Positions 33,493-42,320 of a DNA stretch of 64,000 nucleotides are shown here, in pieces; position 1 is the first letter of the stretch, and the number at the start of each line of letters is the position of its first letter. A program made the translations under genes and the position numbers. The notes under the pieces were generated by a model. That model was given only the letters and a program-made list of their open reading frames with translations. It searched no databases and had not been told where the DNA came from. The stretch comes from an uncultured Cardiobacterium sp. (GTDB lineage: Bacteria > Pseudomonadota > Gammaproteobacteria > Cardiobacteriales > Cardiobacteriaceae), in contig NZ_CALIZP010000018.1 of NCBI RefSeq assembly GCF_938028825.1, positions 1 through 64,000 of the forward strand, given 5' to 3'.

Positions 33493-36357
33493 ATGTCTTC
33501 TCCCACCCCGACCGATAGCTGGCGTTATCATTTGCGCCGTGGCATTTCCGATTTATGGTTCATTCTCTCTATTGCCGCCGCGTTTGTGCTGCTCCTGGTG
33601 CTCTTCGGCTATCACAACACTGATCCGGGCTGGAGCACTTCCGGCGACGCGCAGGAAACCCTGCATTTCCTCGGCAAGCCCGGCGCGTACACCGCTGACG
33701 CGCTGCTTTCCCTGCTTGGTTACGCCGCCTACCTGCTGCCTGTCGGCATGGCGCTTATCGGCTGGCAGAGCGTGTGCCGCGCGCATCTCGATACCGAATT
33801 GATGATTTGGAAATGCTTTGCCCTGGTGATTTCCATTGTCTCGCTGTGCGGGATGCTGTCGCTGCATTGCGATGTCGCCATCAATTCGCTGGCCATGACC
33901 GGCGGCGGCGTGGTCGGACAGAAAATCACCATCGAGCTGCTGAAAATGTGGCCGGTGCAACTGGTGATGAGCATCTATACCCTGCTGTTTTTCATCGGCA
34001 TTACCCTGTTGGCCGAGCTGAACTGGGCCAAAGTGCTCGATACCGTCGGGCAATGGGGCGTGAATCTCTATAACTGGGTGCGGCAAAAAATTGACGGTTA
34101 CCGCCGCGCGCACCAAACCGCCCCGGCAGGCACATACCGTCCCGGCGTGTTTGCCTCACCGCGTGATGACGAAGCATCCGACGGCGACACGGCGGCATCG
34201 GCTGCTGCCGCCATCCTGCCCAAGTTGCGCGAGCGCCTGCTGAACGTCATCAATAAAGCGAAACAGCGCCGCAGCGCGCGCGCGCCGCATACCCCGGTGA
34301 TGCAGAGCGTGCCGCCGCGCCCGCCGCAAAACCACAATCCTTACGACCTGAGCGGCATGAACCATTTTGACGACAACGAACCGCCGTCCTTCCGCGCCCC
34401 GCCGCGCTATACCCCGCCGGAAGAAGACAGCCCGCCGCAGCGCAGCGAGCCGAACATCAGCTGGGCGCATTACAAGGCGCAGAACGCCGCCGCAGAGCCC
34501 GCCGCACCCGCCGCAGAAGAAGACGGATACCGCCCGAAAAGCGACTACTTCGCCCGCCGTCAGAATGCGGGCCTGCCGCTGCGCAGCGAAGAAAGCGACG
34601 CCTATCCGGCCGCCGTCAACGACCCGGTCAACGATGACGACCTCGGCGACATGGACGAAGAAGACTTCGCCGCCCTCGATGAAGACGGCGGCCACGCCGC
34701 GCCCGAAGACACAGCGGAAGAAAATGCCGGCACCCGCCACGAACCGCAACTGCGCGTCCGCCTGAACAGTGTCGCCGGCAGCGGCATCCCCTTCACCGCC
34801 AACCGCGCCGCGCCCGCGCCCATCACCGCCCCGCCTGCCAAACCACCCTACCGACTGCCCGATCTGAGCCTCCTTAACCCGGGCACCACCGCCGTTGCCG
34901 ATTACAGCGATGAAGAACTCGATGAAATGGCGATGCAGGTCGAACAGGCGCTGAAAAACTACAAACTCAGCGTGCGCGTCGAAAACATCACCGTTGGCCC
35001 CGTCGTTACCTGCATCGAACTCTCGCTTGCGCCGGGCATCAAAGTCAGCTCCATCACCAACCTCGACCGCGATATCGCCCGCCTCCTCTCCGTGCCCAGC
35101 GTGCGCGTCGTCGAAGTCATCCCCGGCCGCCCCTTCATCGGCCTCGAAATCCCGAACCGCAAGCGGGAAATGGTGCCGCTGCGCGGCGTCCTCGAATCGC
35201 CGCAATACCAGAAAGAAACCTCGCCGCTCACCGTCGTCCTCGGTTCCGACATCAGCGGCAAACCCGTCATCACCAACCTCGGCAAAATGCCGCACCTCCT
35301 CGTCGCCGGCACCACCGGCTCGGGCAAATCCGTCGGCATCAACGTCATCCTCGCCAGCATGCTGTACAAATCCAGGCCGGACGAACTCAAACTCATCCTG
35401 GTCGACCCGAAAACCGTCGAACTCGCCATGTACCGCGACATCCCGCACCTGCTCACCCCGGTCGTTACCGACATGAGCGATGCCGAAAACGCCCTGCGCT
35501 GGGCGGTGGCCGAAATGGAACGCCGCTACCAGCTCATGGTCGCCTTCAAAGTGCGGAAAATGGACGAATTCAACAAAGTCATCCGCGAAGCCGAAGCGCG
35601 CGGCGAACACATCACCGACCCAACCGTTGACCCCGCCCTCTACATCGGCCTCGCCAACCAGCCGCCCGTGCTGAAAACCCTGCCCTACATCGTCATCGTC
35701 ATCGACGAACTCGCCGACCTCATGATGGTCGCCGGCAAAAACGTCGAACAACTCATCGCCCGCATCGCGCAAAAAGCACGCGCGGCAGGCATCCACCTCA
35801 TCCTCGCCACCCAGCGCCCTTCCGTGGACGTCATCACCGGCCTCATCAAATCCAACATTCCGACGCGCATCGCCTTCCAGGTTTCCTCCAAAATCGACTC
35901 GCGCACCATCCTGAACGGCCAGGGCGCGGAAACCCTGCTCGGCAACGGCGACATGCTCTTCCTCTCGCCCGGCGTCGGTGGCGCGCGCCGTGTGCACGGC
36001 GCCTACATCGACGACCAGGAAGTGGACCGCCTCACCACCTACCTCAAAACCCAGGGCGAGCCCGACTACGAAGACGCCATCCTTGCCCCCGCCGCTGCAA
36101 ACAATGGCAACGGCGGCGCAGGCGGCAAAGATAGCGACGACGCCGAACTCGACCCGCTCTACGACCAGGCCGTGCAAGTCGTCATCGAATCCGGCAAAGC
36201 CTCCATCTCCGGCCTGCAACGCCACCTCAGCATCGGCTACAACCGCGCCGCGCGCATGGTGGACGTCATGGAGCGCGCCGGCCTCGTCTCCCCGCCGGAT
36301 CACAAAGGCGTGCGCAAAGTTCTCACCACCGGCGGCGCAGGCGGCGACGACTATTAA
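33493..36357 (+). CDS. ftsK: DNA translocase FtsK
   Basis: 954 residues. Membrane-anchored motor that pumps DNA through the septum and activates dimer resolution. Residues 1-190 contain four membrane segments, 190-470 an acidic, Pro-rich linker (shorter than E. coli's), then alpha/beta motor domains with Walker A GTTGSGKS at 606-613 and Walker B VIDELADLMM near 736. The C-terminal gamma winged helix (about 880-950: DPLYDQAVQVVIESGKASIS, MVDVMERAGLVSPP) reads KOPS sites. I use ATG 33493 (MSSPTPTDSWRYHLRRG) rather than 33424, which starts before the -10 box. lolA follows after 81 bases, the usual neighbour. Confidence 0.96.
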   Translation: MSSPTPTDSWRYHLRRGISDLWFILSIAAAFVLLLVLFGYHNTDPGWSTSGDAQETLHFLGKPGAYTADALLSLLGYAAYLLPVGMALIGWQSVCRAHLDTELMIWKCFALVISIVSLCGMLSLHCDVAINSLAMTGGGVVGQKITIELLKMWPVQLVMSIYTLLFFIGITLLAELNWAKVLDTVGQWGVNLYNWVRQKIDGYRRAHQTAPAGTYRPGVFASPRDDEASDGDTAASAAAAILPKLRERLLNVINKAKQRRSARAPHTPVMQSVPPRPPQNHNPYDLSGMNHFDDNEPPSFRAPPRYTPPEEDSPPQRSEPNISWAHYKAQNAAAEPAAPAAEEDGYRPKSDYFARRQNAGLPLRSEESDAYPAAVNDPVNDDDLGDMDEEDFAALDEDGGHAAPEDTAEENAGTRHEPQLRVRLNSVAGSGIPFTANRAAPAPITAPPAKPPYRLPDLSLLNPGTTAVADYSDEELDEMAMQVEQALKNYKLSVRVENITVGPVVTCIELSLAPGIKVSSITNLDRDIARLLSVPSVRVVEVIPGRPFIGLEIPNRKREMVPLRGVLESPQYQKETSPLTVVLGSDISGKPVITNLGKMPHLLVAGTTGSGKSVGINVILASMLYKSRPDELKLILVDPKTVELAMYRDIPHLLTPVVTDMSDAENALRWAVAEMERRYQLMVAFKVRKMDEFNKVIREAEARGEHITDPTVDPALYIGLANQPPVLKTLPYIVIVIDELADLMMVAGKNVEQLIARIAQKARAAGIHLILATQRPSVDVITGLIKSNIPTRIAFQVSSKIDSRTILNGQGAETLLGNGDMLFLSPGVGGARRVHGAYIDDQEVDRLTTYLKTQGEPDYEDAILAPAAANNGNGGAGGKDSDDAELDPLYDQAVQVVIESGKASISGLQRHLSIGYNRAARMVDVMERAGLVSPPDHKGVRKVLTTGGAGGDDY

Positions 36358-36438
36358 AAGCCCGTCACCTGCCGCCAAAGCGGCAGTAAACCCCGCTCCC
36401 GCATAATCCCGCCTCCGCCACACCCACAAGGAAAACCC

Positions 36439-37224
36439 ATGAAAAAGACCCTGCTCCTTAGCCTCACTATCGCCCTCGCCCTGCCTGCGTACAGTCAGCA
36501 AGCGGCGACAAAATCCGCTGATAATGCTGCCGCTGCCAAACAGGCCGCCACCAACTCCCTCTACCAGCGCCGTCCCGCCGCCGAGAAAAAACCGGCAGAG
36601 ACCGCCGCGAAACCGGCCGACAAACCCGCCGCTGCCGCGACCAATACCGGCAGCGGTAACGCGCTGGATACCTTCATGAAAGGCACCAAAGACCTGCAAG
36701 CGAACTTCACCCAGACCGTGTACAACAAGCGCGGCGAAGAAACCAGCAAAGGACAAATGTGGGTCGCGAAACCCGGCAAATTCTACTGGGACTACCAAAG
36801 CCCCAACCCGCAAAAAATCATCAGCAACGGCACGAAGGTGTATCACTACGACATTGACCTCGAACAAATCAGCATCCGGGGCCGTGACGAACTCGTCGGT
36901 GATGTCGCCGTCGAACTCCTGAACGGCGACGACAACATCTCGCGCAATTACAACATCGACCGCGTCGTGAAAAACCTCACCCCGCCGCGCCTGCAAAAAT
37001 GGGTGGGCAACGGCGTTACCTACCGCCTGAAACCGAAAACCCGCCAGGAAGAATACGATGCCCTCTGGGTCATCCTTGACGGCAACAGCATCAGCGCGGT
37101 GATGATTGACGGCGGCAGCAGCCAGACCATCCTCAACTTCACCAACATGAAGCGCAACGTCGGTATCCCCGCCAGCCAATTCGAGTTCACCCCGCCCAAA
37201 GGCGTGGACGTCGTCGGCAAATAA
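36439..37224 (+). CDS. lolA: outer-membrane lipoprotein carrier protein LolA
   Basis: 261 residues versus about 204 in E. coli. Periplasmic chaperone that ferries lipoproteins from LolCDE to LolB. Signal peptide MKKTLLLSLTIALALPAYSQ, then about 50 residues of Ala/Lys/Pro-rich low-complexity linker (22-72), then the conserved body: MKGTKDLQANFTQTVYNKRG, SKGQMWVAKPGKFYWDYQSP and IISNGTKVYHYDIDLEQI. The linker explains the extra length. Located after ftsK, as in many gammaproteobacteria. A GGAAAA site precedes ATG. Confidence 0.93.
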   Translation: MKKTLLLSLTIALALPAYSQQAATKSADNAAAAKQAATNSLYQRRPAAEKKPAETAAKPADKPAAAATNTGSGNALDTFMKGTKDLQANFTQTVYNKRGEETSKGQMWVAKPGKFYWDYQSPNPQKIISNGTKVYHYDIDLEQISIRGRDELVGDVAVELLNGDDNISRNYNIDRVVKNLTPPRLQKWVGNGVTYRLKPKTRQEEYDALWVILDGNSISAVMIDGGSSQTILNFTNMKRNVGIPASQFEFTPPKGVDVVGK

Positions 37225-37240
37225 ACAGAAAACAGATAAC

Positions 37241-37270
37241 AAAAAGCGGGCATGCAATGCCCGTTTTTTT
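37241..37270 (+). terminator. rho-independent terminator after lolA
   Basis: A5 GCGGGCAT / ATGCCCGT7: stem of eight pairs extended by A-T pairs, loop GCA, T7 tail. Confidence 0.88.
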
Positions 37271-37406
37271 GTAGCCGTTGCAAACAGGGATGAGACAAGG
37301 CGGCGATTTGCCGCGACCGTAAAACACCGCCCCATGCGGCGGACTACTGCCGGAAACTGACACAACACACCGCTATCATCGCCGCAATTTCAACCACGGA
37401 GCACAT

Positions 37407-38042
37407 ATGCCACACCTGACCTTCTACACTCACCCACAATCACGCGGTCACAATGTCCGCTGGATGCTGGAAGAATGCGGCGCGCGTTGCGAGACCGTCG
37501 CCCTTGCCTATGGCACGACGATGAAGCAGACCGACTATCTCGCCATCAACCCGATGGGCAAAGTCCCCGCGCTCAAAGCCGATGACGCGGTCATCACCGA
37601 AACTGCCGCCATCCTCACCCACCTCGCCGACCTCTATCCGGAGAAAGCGCTGATTCCCGCCGTCGGTACCGGTGCACGCGGCGAGTATTACCGCTGGCTT
37701 TGCTTCGCCCTGCACCTCGAATACGCGGCGGTGGATAAATGGCGCGGCATCAGCAACAACGACGAACAGCGCTTTGCTATCGGCTATGGCGATTTCGCCA
37801 CCATCGTCAAGACCCTGAAAAACCACCTCGCCGGGCGGGAATTTTTCCTCGGCGACCGTTTCAGCGCGCTGGATCTCTATTACAGCGGCTTGCTAGCCTG
37901 GATGATTCACAGGGTACAGGTGCTGCCCGCTGATGCGGTGTATAGCGATTACATGAACCGCCACCTCGCCCGCCCCGCGCATCTGCGTGCGCAGGAACTC
38001 GATGCGGCACTGGCGGCACAAATGGCAGCGGGCAACGCCTGA
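37407..38042 (+). CDS. glutathione S-transferase family protein
   Basis: 211 residues. N-terminal thioredoxin-like domain with FYTHPQSRGHNVRWMLEE (catalytic Ser/Tyr region) and the cis-proline and glutathione gamma-glutamyl contact pair in NPMGKVPALKADDAVITET; then an all-helical C-terminal domain with FLGDRFSALDLYYSGLL. Cytosolic enzyme that conjugates or reduces electrophiles or peroxides; substrate unknown. Single gene between the lolA terminator and a convergent WYL-type regulator, with a possible terminator at 38061-38094. Confidence 0.88.
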   Translation: MPHLTFYTHPQSRGHNVRWMLEECGARCETVALAYGTTMKQTDYLAINPMGKVPALKADDAVITETAAILTHLADLYPEKALIPAVGTGARGEYYRWLCFALHLEYAAVDKWRGISNNDEQRFAIGYGDFATIVKTLKNHLAGREFFLGDRFSALDLYYSGLLAWMIHRVQVLPADAVYSDYMNRHLARPAHLRAQELDAALAAQMAAGNA

Positions 38043-38060
38043 TAGCCGCAGATTGTCCCA

Positions 38061-38094
38061 ACCGCCACCCGGTTTACCGCGTGGCAGTTTTTTT
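38061..38094 (+). terminator. possible terminator after GST gene
   Basis: GCCAC / GTGGC short stem with a 12-base loop, followed closely by a T7 run (38088-38094). Weak stem, good T tract. Confidence 0.45.
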
Positions 38095-38097
38095 GCG

Positions 38098-38808
38098 TCA
38101 AAACCCGTAGCGCTTGAAGAGGTCAATTTCCTCCTGCGCCTGCCAGCGGCGCAGCAGGGCGGTGTGCGGCACGGGATACGGTTCGCCGCTCTCGGCGCGG
38201 CTGATGCGCTCGCAACGGAAATGGCGGAAAGCGCCGCGCAGTTCGCACCAGGCGGCGAGCAGGCGCGTGTCATCAGAATAACCCAGCGCCAGCGGCCAGA
38301 TGACGCGGCGGGTCTCTTCTCCCTTCGCATCCGTGTAGTCGATGTGCAGGCGGCGTGCCGCGCGCAGGGCGTGGCGCACACACGGCAAAATGCGCGCCTC
38401 ATCGGCGCGGTACGGCATCTTTGCCACCATCGGGAACACCGCTTGCGCGGCGAGGCGGTCGCGCCATTCTTCGCTGAGTACATCGCGGATTTTGTTGATG
38501 ACGCGCCAGGCGGCTTCCGCCAGGTCTTCATCGCCCTGGGCGACGGCGCTGCGCATGCCGAAAACCAGCGCCTCAGTTTCGGCGGCATCAAAAGAGAGCG
38601 GCGGCAAAAGGAAATCGCTGCGGTGCAGGATGTAGCCCGTGCCCGCGCCGCCCCGGATGTCCGCCCCCTGGGCGCGCAGGGTTTCGATGTCGCGATAAAG
38701 CGTGCGCCGGCTGACGCCCAGGGCTTCAGCCAGCGCTTGTGCGGTGATGGCGCGGCGGCTGTCGCGCAGGCGTTGCAGCAGGGAAAGCAGGCGGTGGGTG
38801 CGGCTCAT
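38098..38808 (-). CDS. YafY-type transcriptional regulator (HTH-11 plus WYL domain)
   Basis: 236 residues. Residues 1-60 form a winged helix-turn-helix (LLQRLRDSRRAITAQALAEA, LGVSRRTLYRDIETLRAQGA), followed by GTGYILHRSDFLLPPLSFD. A WYL domain lies at about 135-215 (LHIDYTDAKGEETRRVIWPL, LGYSDDTRLLAAWCELRGAF), which binds small effectors or nucleic acids. Such regulators often control a neighbouring oxidoreductase or transferase gene, so the convergent GST is a reasonable but unproven target. Confidence 0.9.
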   Translation of the reverse strand: MSRTHRLLSLLQRLRDSRRAITAQALAEALGVSRRTLYRDIETLRAQGADIRGGAGTGYILHRSDFLLPPLSFDAAETEALVFGMRSAVAQGDEDLAEAAWRVINKIRDVLSEEWRDRLAAQAVFPMVAKMPYRADEARILPCVRHALRAARRLHIDYTDAKGEETRRVIWPLALGYSDDTRLLAAWCELRGAFRHFRCERISRAESGEPYPVPHTALLRRWQAQEEIDLFKRYGF

Positions 38809-38964
38809 GACAAAAAACCGGAAACATCGGGAATGCAGACATTACGCCGTTTCCCGGGCTTTGCGCAACGGCACGCCCGCACAAAACCGCCATGTCTGTC
38901 GCATCACGATGCGGGCGGACTGCGCGATAATGCCCGCCCATCCCCGCTTATTTAAGGAGCCCCC

Positions 38965-41115
38965 ATGCAACAGCCCCTCGTCCTGCCCTGCGCCAAAGGC
39001 AGCGAACAAGTCCTCGCCCAGGAAGCCGAAGCCCTCGGCCTGCACGACATCCGCCAGGGCGTCGCCGTCGTCAGCGGCATGGGCGACCTCGAAACCGCCT
39101 ACCGCCTCTGCCTGTGGTCGCGCGTCGCGAGCCGGGTCCTCTGGCAATTGGGCGAAAGCGAAGTGGCAAACCCCGATGACATCTACGCCGCAACCCGCGC
39201 CATCGCCTGGGACGAACACCTGAGCGCCGACAACACCTTCGCCGTGCATTTCAACGGCATCGGCCAGGGCATCCGCAACACCCAGTTCGGCGCGCTCAAA
39301 GTGAAAGACGCCATCGCCGACCACCTGCGCGACACCCTGCACCGCCGCCCCGACGTGGACGCGAAAACCCCCGACATCAGCGTCGATGCCCACCTGCGCA
39401 AAGGCCGCCTGACCCTGGCTCTCGACCTCTCCGGCGGCGGCCTGCACCAGCGCGGTTACCGCCTCGCGCACGGTGCCGCCCCCCTGAAAGAACACCTCGC
39501 CGCGACCCTGCTCTACCGCGCCGGCTGGCCGCAACTCGCCGCCAGCGGCTACAACCTCATCGACCCGCTCTGCGGCAGCGGTACCATCCTCCTCGAAGCC
39601 CTGCTCATGGCGGCAGACATCGCCCCCGCCCTGAAACGGCAGCGCTTCGGCTTCGCCCACTGGCAAAGCCACAAACCCGCCGTGTGGAAACGCCTGCTCG
39701 AAGAAGCCGCCACGCGGCGCGAACTCGGCCTGAACCGCCTCGACCTCAAAGTCTGGGGCTACGACCAGGACGCCGCGACGCTTGCCACCGCACGCGAAAA
39801 TGCCGCCCGCCTCGACCTCGCCCACTGCCTGCATCTCGAACGCCGCCCGCTGGAACGCTTCACCGCCCAACCCGGCTACGGCGCGCGCGGTCTCATCCTC
39901 ACCAACCCGCCCTACGGCGAGCGACTGGGCGAAATCGCCGAACTCGTCGCTACCTACGACACCCTCGGCCAAGCCTTCAAAACCTTCCCCGCTGATTGGC
40001 AAATGGGCGTCATCAGCAGCAATACCGACATGCTGAAACGCCTGCGCCTCACCCGCCACAAACACTATCAGGCCTACAACGGCAGCATCGAAGCGCAAAT
40101 CGCCCTCTACCACCGCGCCGAACAAAGCGAAGGCGAAGACTATGCCGTCGCCGAACCCGCTGCCCCCGTGGACGAACAGGCGCGGATGTTTGCCAACCGC
40201 CTGCGCAAAAACCACCGCGCCGCGCAAAAACACGCCGCCGCCGTCCATACCGACGCCTACCGCATCTATGACCGGGACATGCCCGAATACGCCATCGCCG
40301 TGGACCGCTACGGCGACTACATCCACGTGCAGGAATACGCCGCGCCGAAAACCGTCGCCCCGGAAAAAGCGCGCAAGCGTCTGCTCGACACCCTGCACAT
40401 CATCCCGCAAGCGCTGGCAATCCCCGCCGCCAACCTCGTCCTCAAAACCCGCGAACGCCAGCGCGGCACGAACCAGTACCAAAAACAGGCGGCGCGCGGC
40501 ATGACCTGCACCGTGCACGAAGGCGAGGCGCGCTACCTCATCAACCTGCACGACTACCTCGACACCGGCCTCTTCCTCGACCACCGCCCGCTGCGCCGCC
40601 GCATCCACGACGAGGCCGCCGGCAAACGCTTCCTCAACCTCTTCTGCTACACCGCGAGCGCCAGCGTGCAGGCAGCCCTCGGCGGCGCAGCCTACACCAC
40701 CAGTGTTGACCTCTCGCAAACCTACCTCGACTGGGCGCACCAGAACTACGACGCTAACGAACTCGACAGCCGCCACCGCCTCATCCGCGCCGACGTGATG
40801 GCGTGGCTGGCAGAAGACGGCGGCAGCTACGACCTCATCCTCTGCGACCCGCCAACCTTCTCCAACACCAAAAAAGAACAGCGCGTATTCGACGTGCAGC
40901 GCGACCACGTCACCCTCATCGAACGCTGCATGCGGCGCCTCGCCCCCGGCGGCACCCTCTACTTCTCCAACAACTACCGCAGCTTCAAACTCGATCCCGC
41001 CATCACCGCGCGCTACCACTGCGAAGACATCAGCGCGGAGACCATCGACTTCGACTACACCCGCCACCCGAACATCCACCACGTGTGGAAAATCACCGCA
41101 CAAGCGGGAGACTAG
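38965..41115 (+). CDS. rlmL: bifunctional 23S rRNA methyltransferase RlmL/RlmK
   Basis: 716 residues (E. coli 702). Modifies G2445 (N2) and G2069 (N7) of 23S rRNA. Domains in order: N-terminal ferredoxin-like plus THUMP (about 1-155), RlmL methyltransferase with LIDPLCGSGTILLEAL and catalytic NPPYGERLG at 314, linker, RlmK PUA-like and methyltransferase with FLNLFCYTASASVQAALGGA and DPPTFSNTKK at 628. AAGGAG precedes ATG. The stop TAG 41113-41115 is made of a TA target and the first G of the inserted 161-base element, so the element landed exactly at the gene's end. Confidence 0.95.
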   Translation: MQQPLVLPCAKGSEQVLAQEAEALGLHDIRQGVAVVSGMGDLETAYRLCLWSRVASRVLWQLGESEVANPDDIYAATRAIAWDEHLSADNTFAVHFNGIGQGIRNTQFGALKVKDAIADHLRDTLHRRPDVDAKTPDISVDAHLRKGRLTLALDLSGGGLHQRGYRLAHGAAPLKEHLAATLLYRAGWPQLAASGYNLIDPLCGSGTILLEALLMAADIAPALKRQRFGFAHWQSHKPAVWKRLLEEAATRRELGLNRLDLKVWGYDQDAATLATARENAARLDLAHCLHLERRPLERFTAQPGYGARGLILTNPPYGERLGEIAELVATYDTLGQAFKTFPADWQMGVISSNTDMLKRLRLTRHKHYQAYNGSIEAQIALYHRAEQSEGEDYAVAEPAAPVDEQARMFANRLRKNHRAAQKHAAAVHTDAYRIYDRDMPEYAIAVDRYGDYIHVQEYAAPKTVAPEKARKRLLDTLHIIPQALAIPAANLVLKTRERQRGTNQYQKQAARGMTCTVHEGEARYLINLHDYLDTGLFLDHRPLRRRIHDEAAGKRFLNLFCYTASASVQAALGGAAYTTSVDLSQTYLDWAHQNYDANELDSRHRLIRADVMAWLAEDGGSYDLILCDPPTFSNTKKEQRVFDVQRDHVTLIERCMRRLAPGGTLYFSNNYRSFKLDPAITARYHCEDISAETIDFDYTRHPNIHHVWKITAQAGD

Positions 41116-41275
41116 GGTCTGTTGACATTCGACTTGCGCAGCGGATTTTTGCGGCAAAAATGGCAGGTGCAAGGCAAAAAGCGCAGTAAGGTTGACTACC
41201 TTGCGAGCATTTTTAACGCAGCAGATGCCGGATTTTGGCGAAAAGGCCGCCGCAATGTTGAGCGTCAACAGACCC
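41115..41275 (-). mobile_element. 161-bp miniature inverted-repeat element, copy 2 (inverted)
   Basis: GGGTCTGTTGACATTCGAC to GTCAACAGACCC, flanked by TA at 41113-41114 and 41276-41277. Inverted relative to copies 1 and 3. Supplies the last base of the rlmKL stop codon. Confidence 0.88.
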
Positions 41276-41294
41276 TAACCCGCTTGGCGGCGGG

Positions 41295-42320
41295 CTATTC
41301 ACTCAGCAGGCGTACCTTTTTGAGTTGGGCGTGCAGGGCGTGTTCGTCGAACGGCAGGTATTCGGCGATGGTGAAGCCGACGATATCGCCGTTGTCCGAG
41401 ATGTGTTGCAGGATGTCGCCCAGTTCTGTCAGGCGCATTCTGCCGGCACCGCTGCCGTCGCCGAGCAATGCGGGGGGTTGGCGAAGTAGGTGGAATGGAA
41501 ATGTGCCGCGTCCAGCACGTCAATGTCGAGGTGCACCAGCACATGGTCGAAGCGGCGCATGAAGGCGGTGATGGCGGCGTGGTCAATGAAGGTCCGGGTC
41601 TGGATGCGGTAATCCACCCCGATGCGGTCGAGGTATGCCGCCTGGTAATCGTGGAGGTCCTGCAAGCCGATGTAGAGCACCTGGCCGGCGGTGAAGGCGG
41701 GGTTTTGCCGCAGGGCGGCAAGCGGGTTGTCCTCCTGCCCCAGCAGGGCGCCGAGGATCATGGCATGGGCGTTGGGGTAGCCGTTTGCCGGAATGGAGAC
41801 GTCGGGGTGGGATCTATCCAGAGGATGCCGACGCTTTCGCCGCGCGCGCGGTAGAGGCCGTGCAGGTAGTCGAAGGGGTTAGGGTCTGTTGACACTCAAC
41901 ATTGCGGCGGTTTTTTCGCCAAAATCCGGCATCTGCTGCGTTAAAAATGCTCGCAAGGTAGCCAACCTTACTGCGCTTTTTGCCTTGCACCTGCCGTTTT
42001 TGCCGCAAAAATCCGCTGTGCAAGTCGAATGACAACAAACCCTAGCGAGACGATGCAGTTGCCGCCAATGGTGATGATTTTGTCGGGTTGTTCAGCGCGG
42101 ATGATGTCCGCCGCTGTGCGGATGCCGGCAAAGACTTCTTCTTTGGCGGCAATGCCGTCATGCACGGGGCGGGCCTGCCGTCAGGCGGGGCAGGTTGACG
42201 CTCAGCAGGGGCTGGTGCGGGTTGGCGGGCAGGATGTGCGCCATGAGTTGCGCCCCGAAGTAGTAGGTGTCCAGTCCGCCGCTGCGGTAATCGGGATAGA
42301 GTAAGCGGGATGGTTTTCAT
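41295..42320 (-). pseudogene. arginase/agmatinase-family gene, destroyed by frameshifts and an insertion
   Basis: Reading the minus strand from ATG 42320 (GGAAAAA site): MKTIPLTL, then in a shifted frame YPDYRSGGLDTYYFGAQLMA and LPANPHQPLLSVNLP, then in another frame VHDGIAAKEEVFAGIRTAAD and PDKIITIGGNCIVS. The 161-base element (copy 3) interrupts here. It resumes PFDYLHGLYRARGESVGILW, loses a G in what should be IDAHPDVS, continues MILGALLGQEDNPL, LYIGLQDLHDYQA and VLVHLDIDVLD (metal-binding DxD), and after another shift RMRLTELGDILQHISDNGD to TAG 41295-41297. The GGNC and HLDIDVLD blocks identify the ureohydrolase fold. At least four lesions plus the insertion; no function possible. Confidence 0.88.
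41882..42042 (+). mobile_element. 161-bp miniature inverted-repeat element, copy 3, inside the arginase pseudogene
   Basis: GGGTCTGTTGACACTCAAC to GACAACAAACCC, flanked by TA at 41880-41881 and 42043-42044. Same orientation as copy 1. Its right edge completes a TAG stop (42042-42044, minus strand) for the reading frame entering from the DUF1963 gene. Confidence 0.88.

Noticed and set aside
34156..37368. 1070-codon open frame opposite ftsK and lolA
   Set aside because: Same cause; Ala/Val/Phe/Asp/Gly-rich translation without any recognisable domain.
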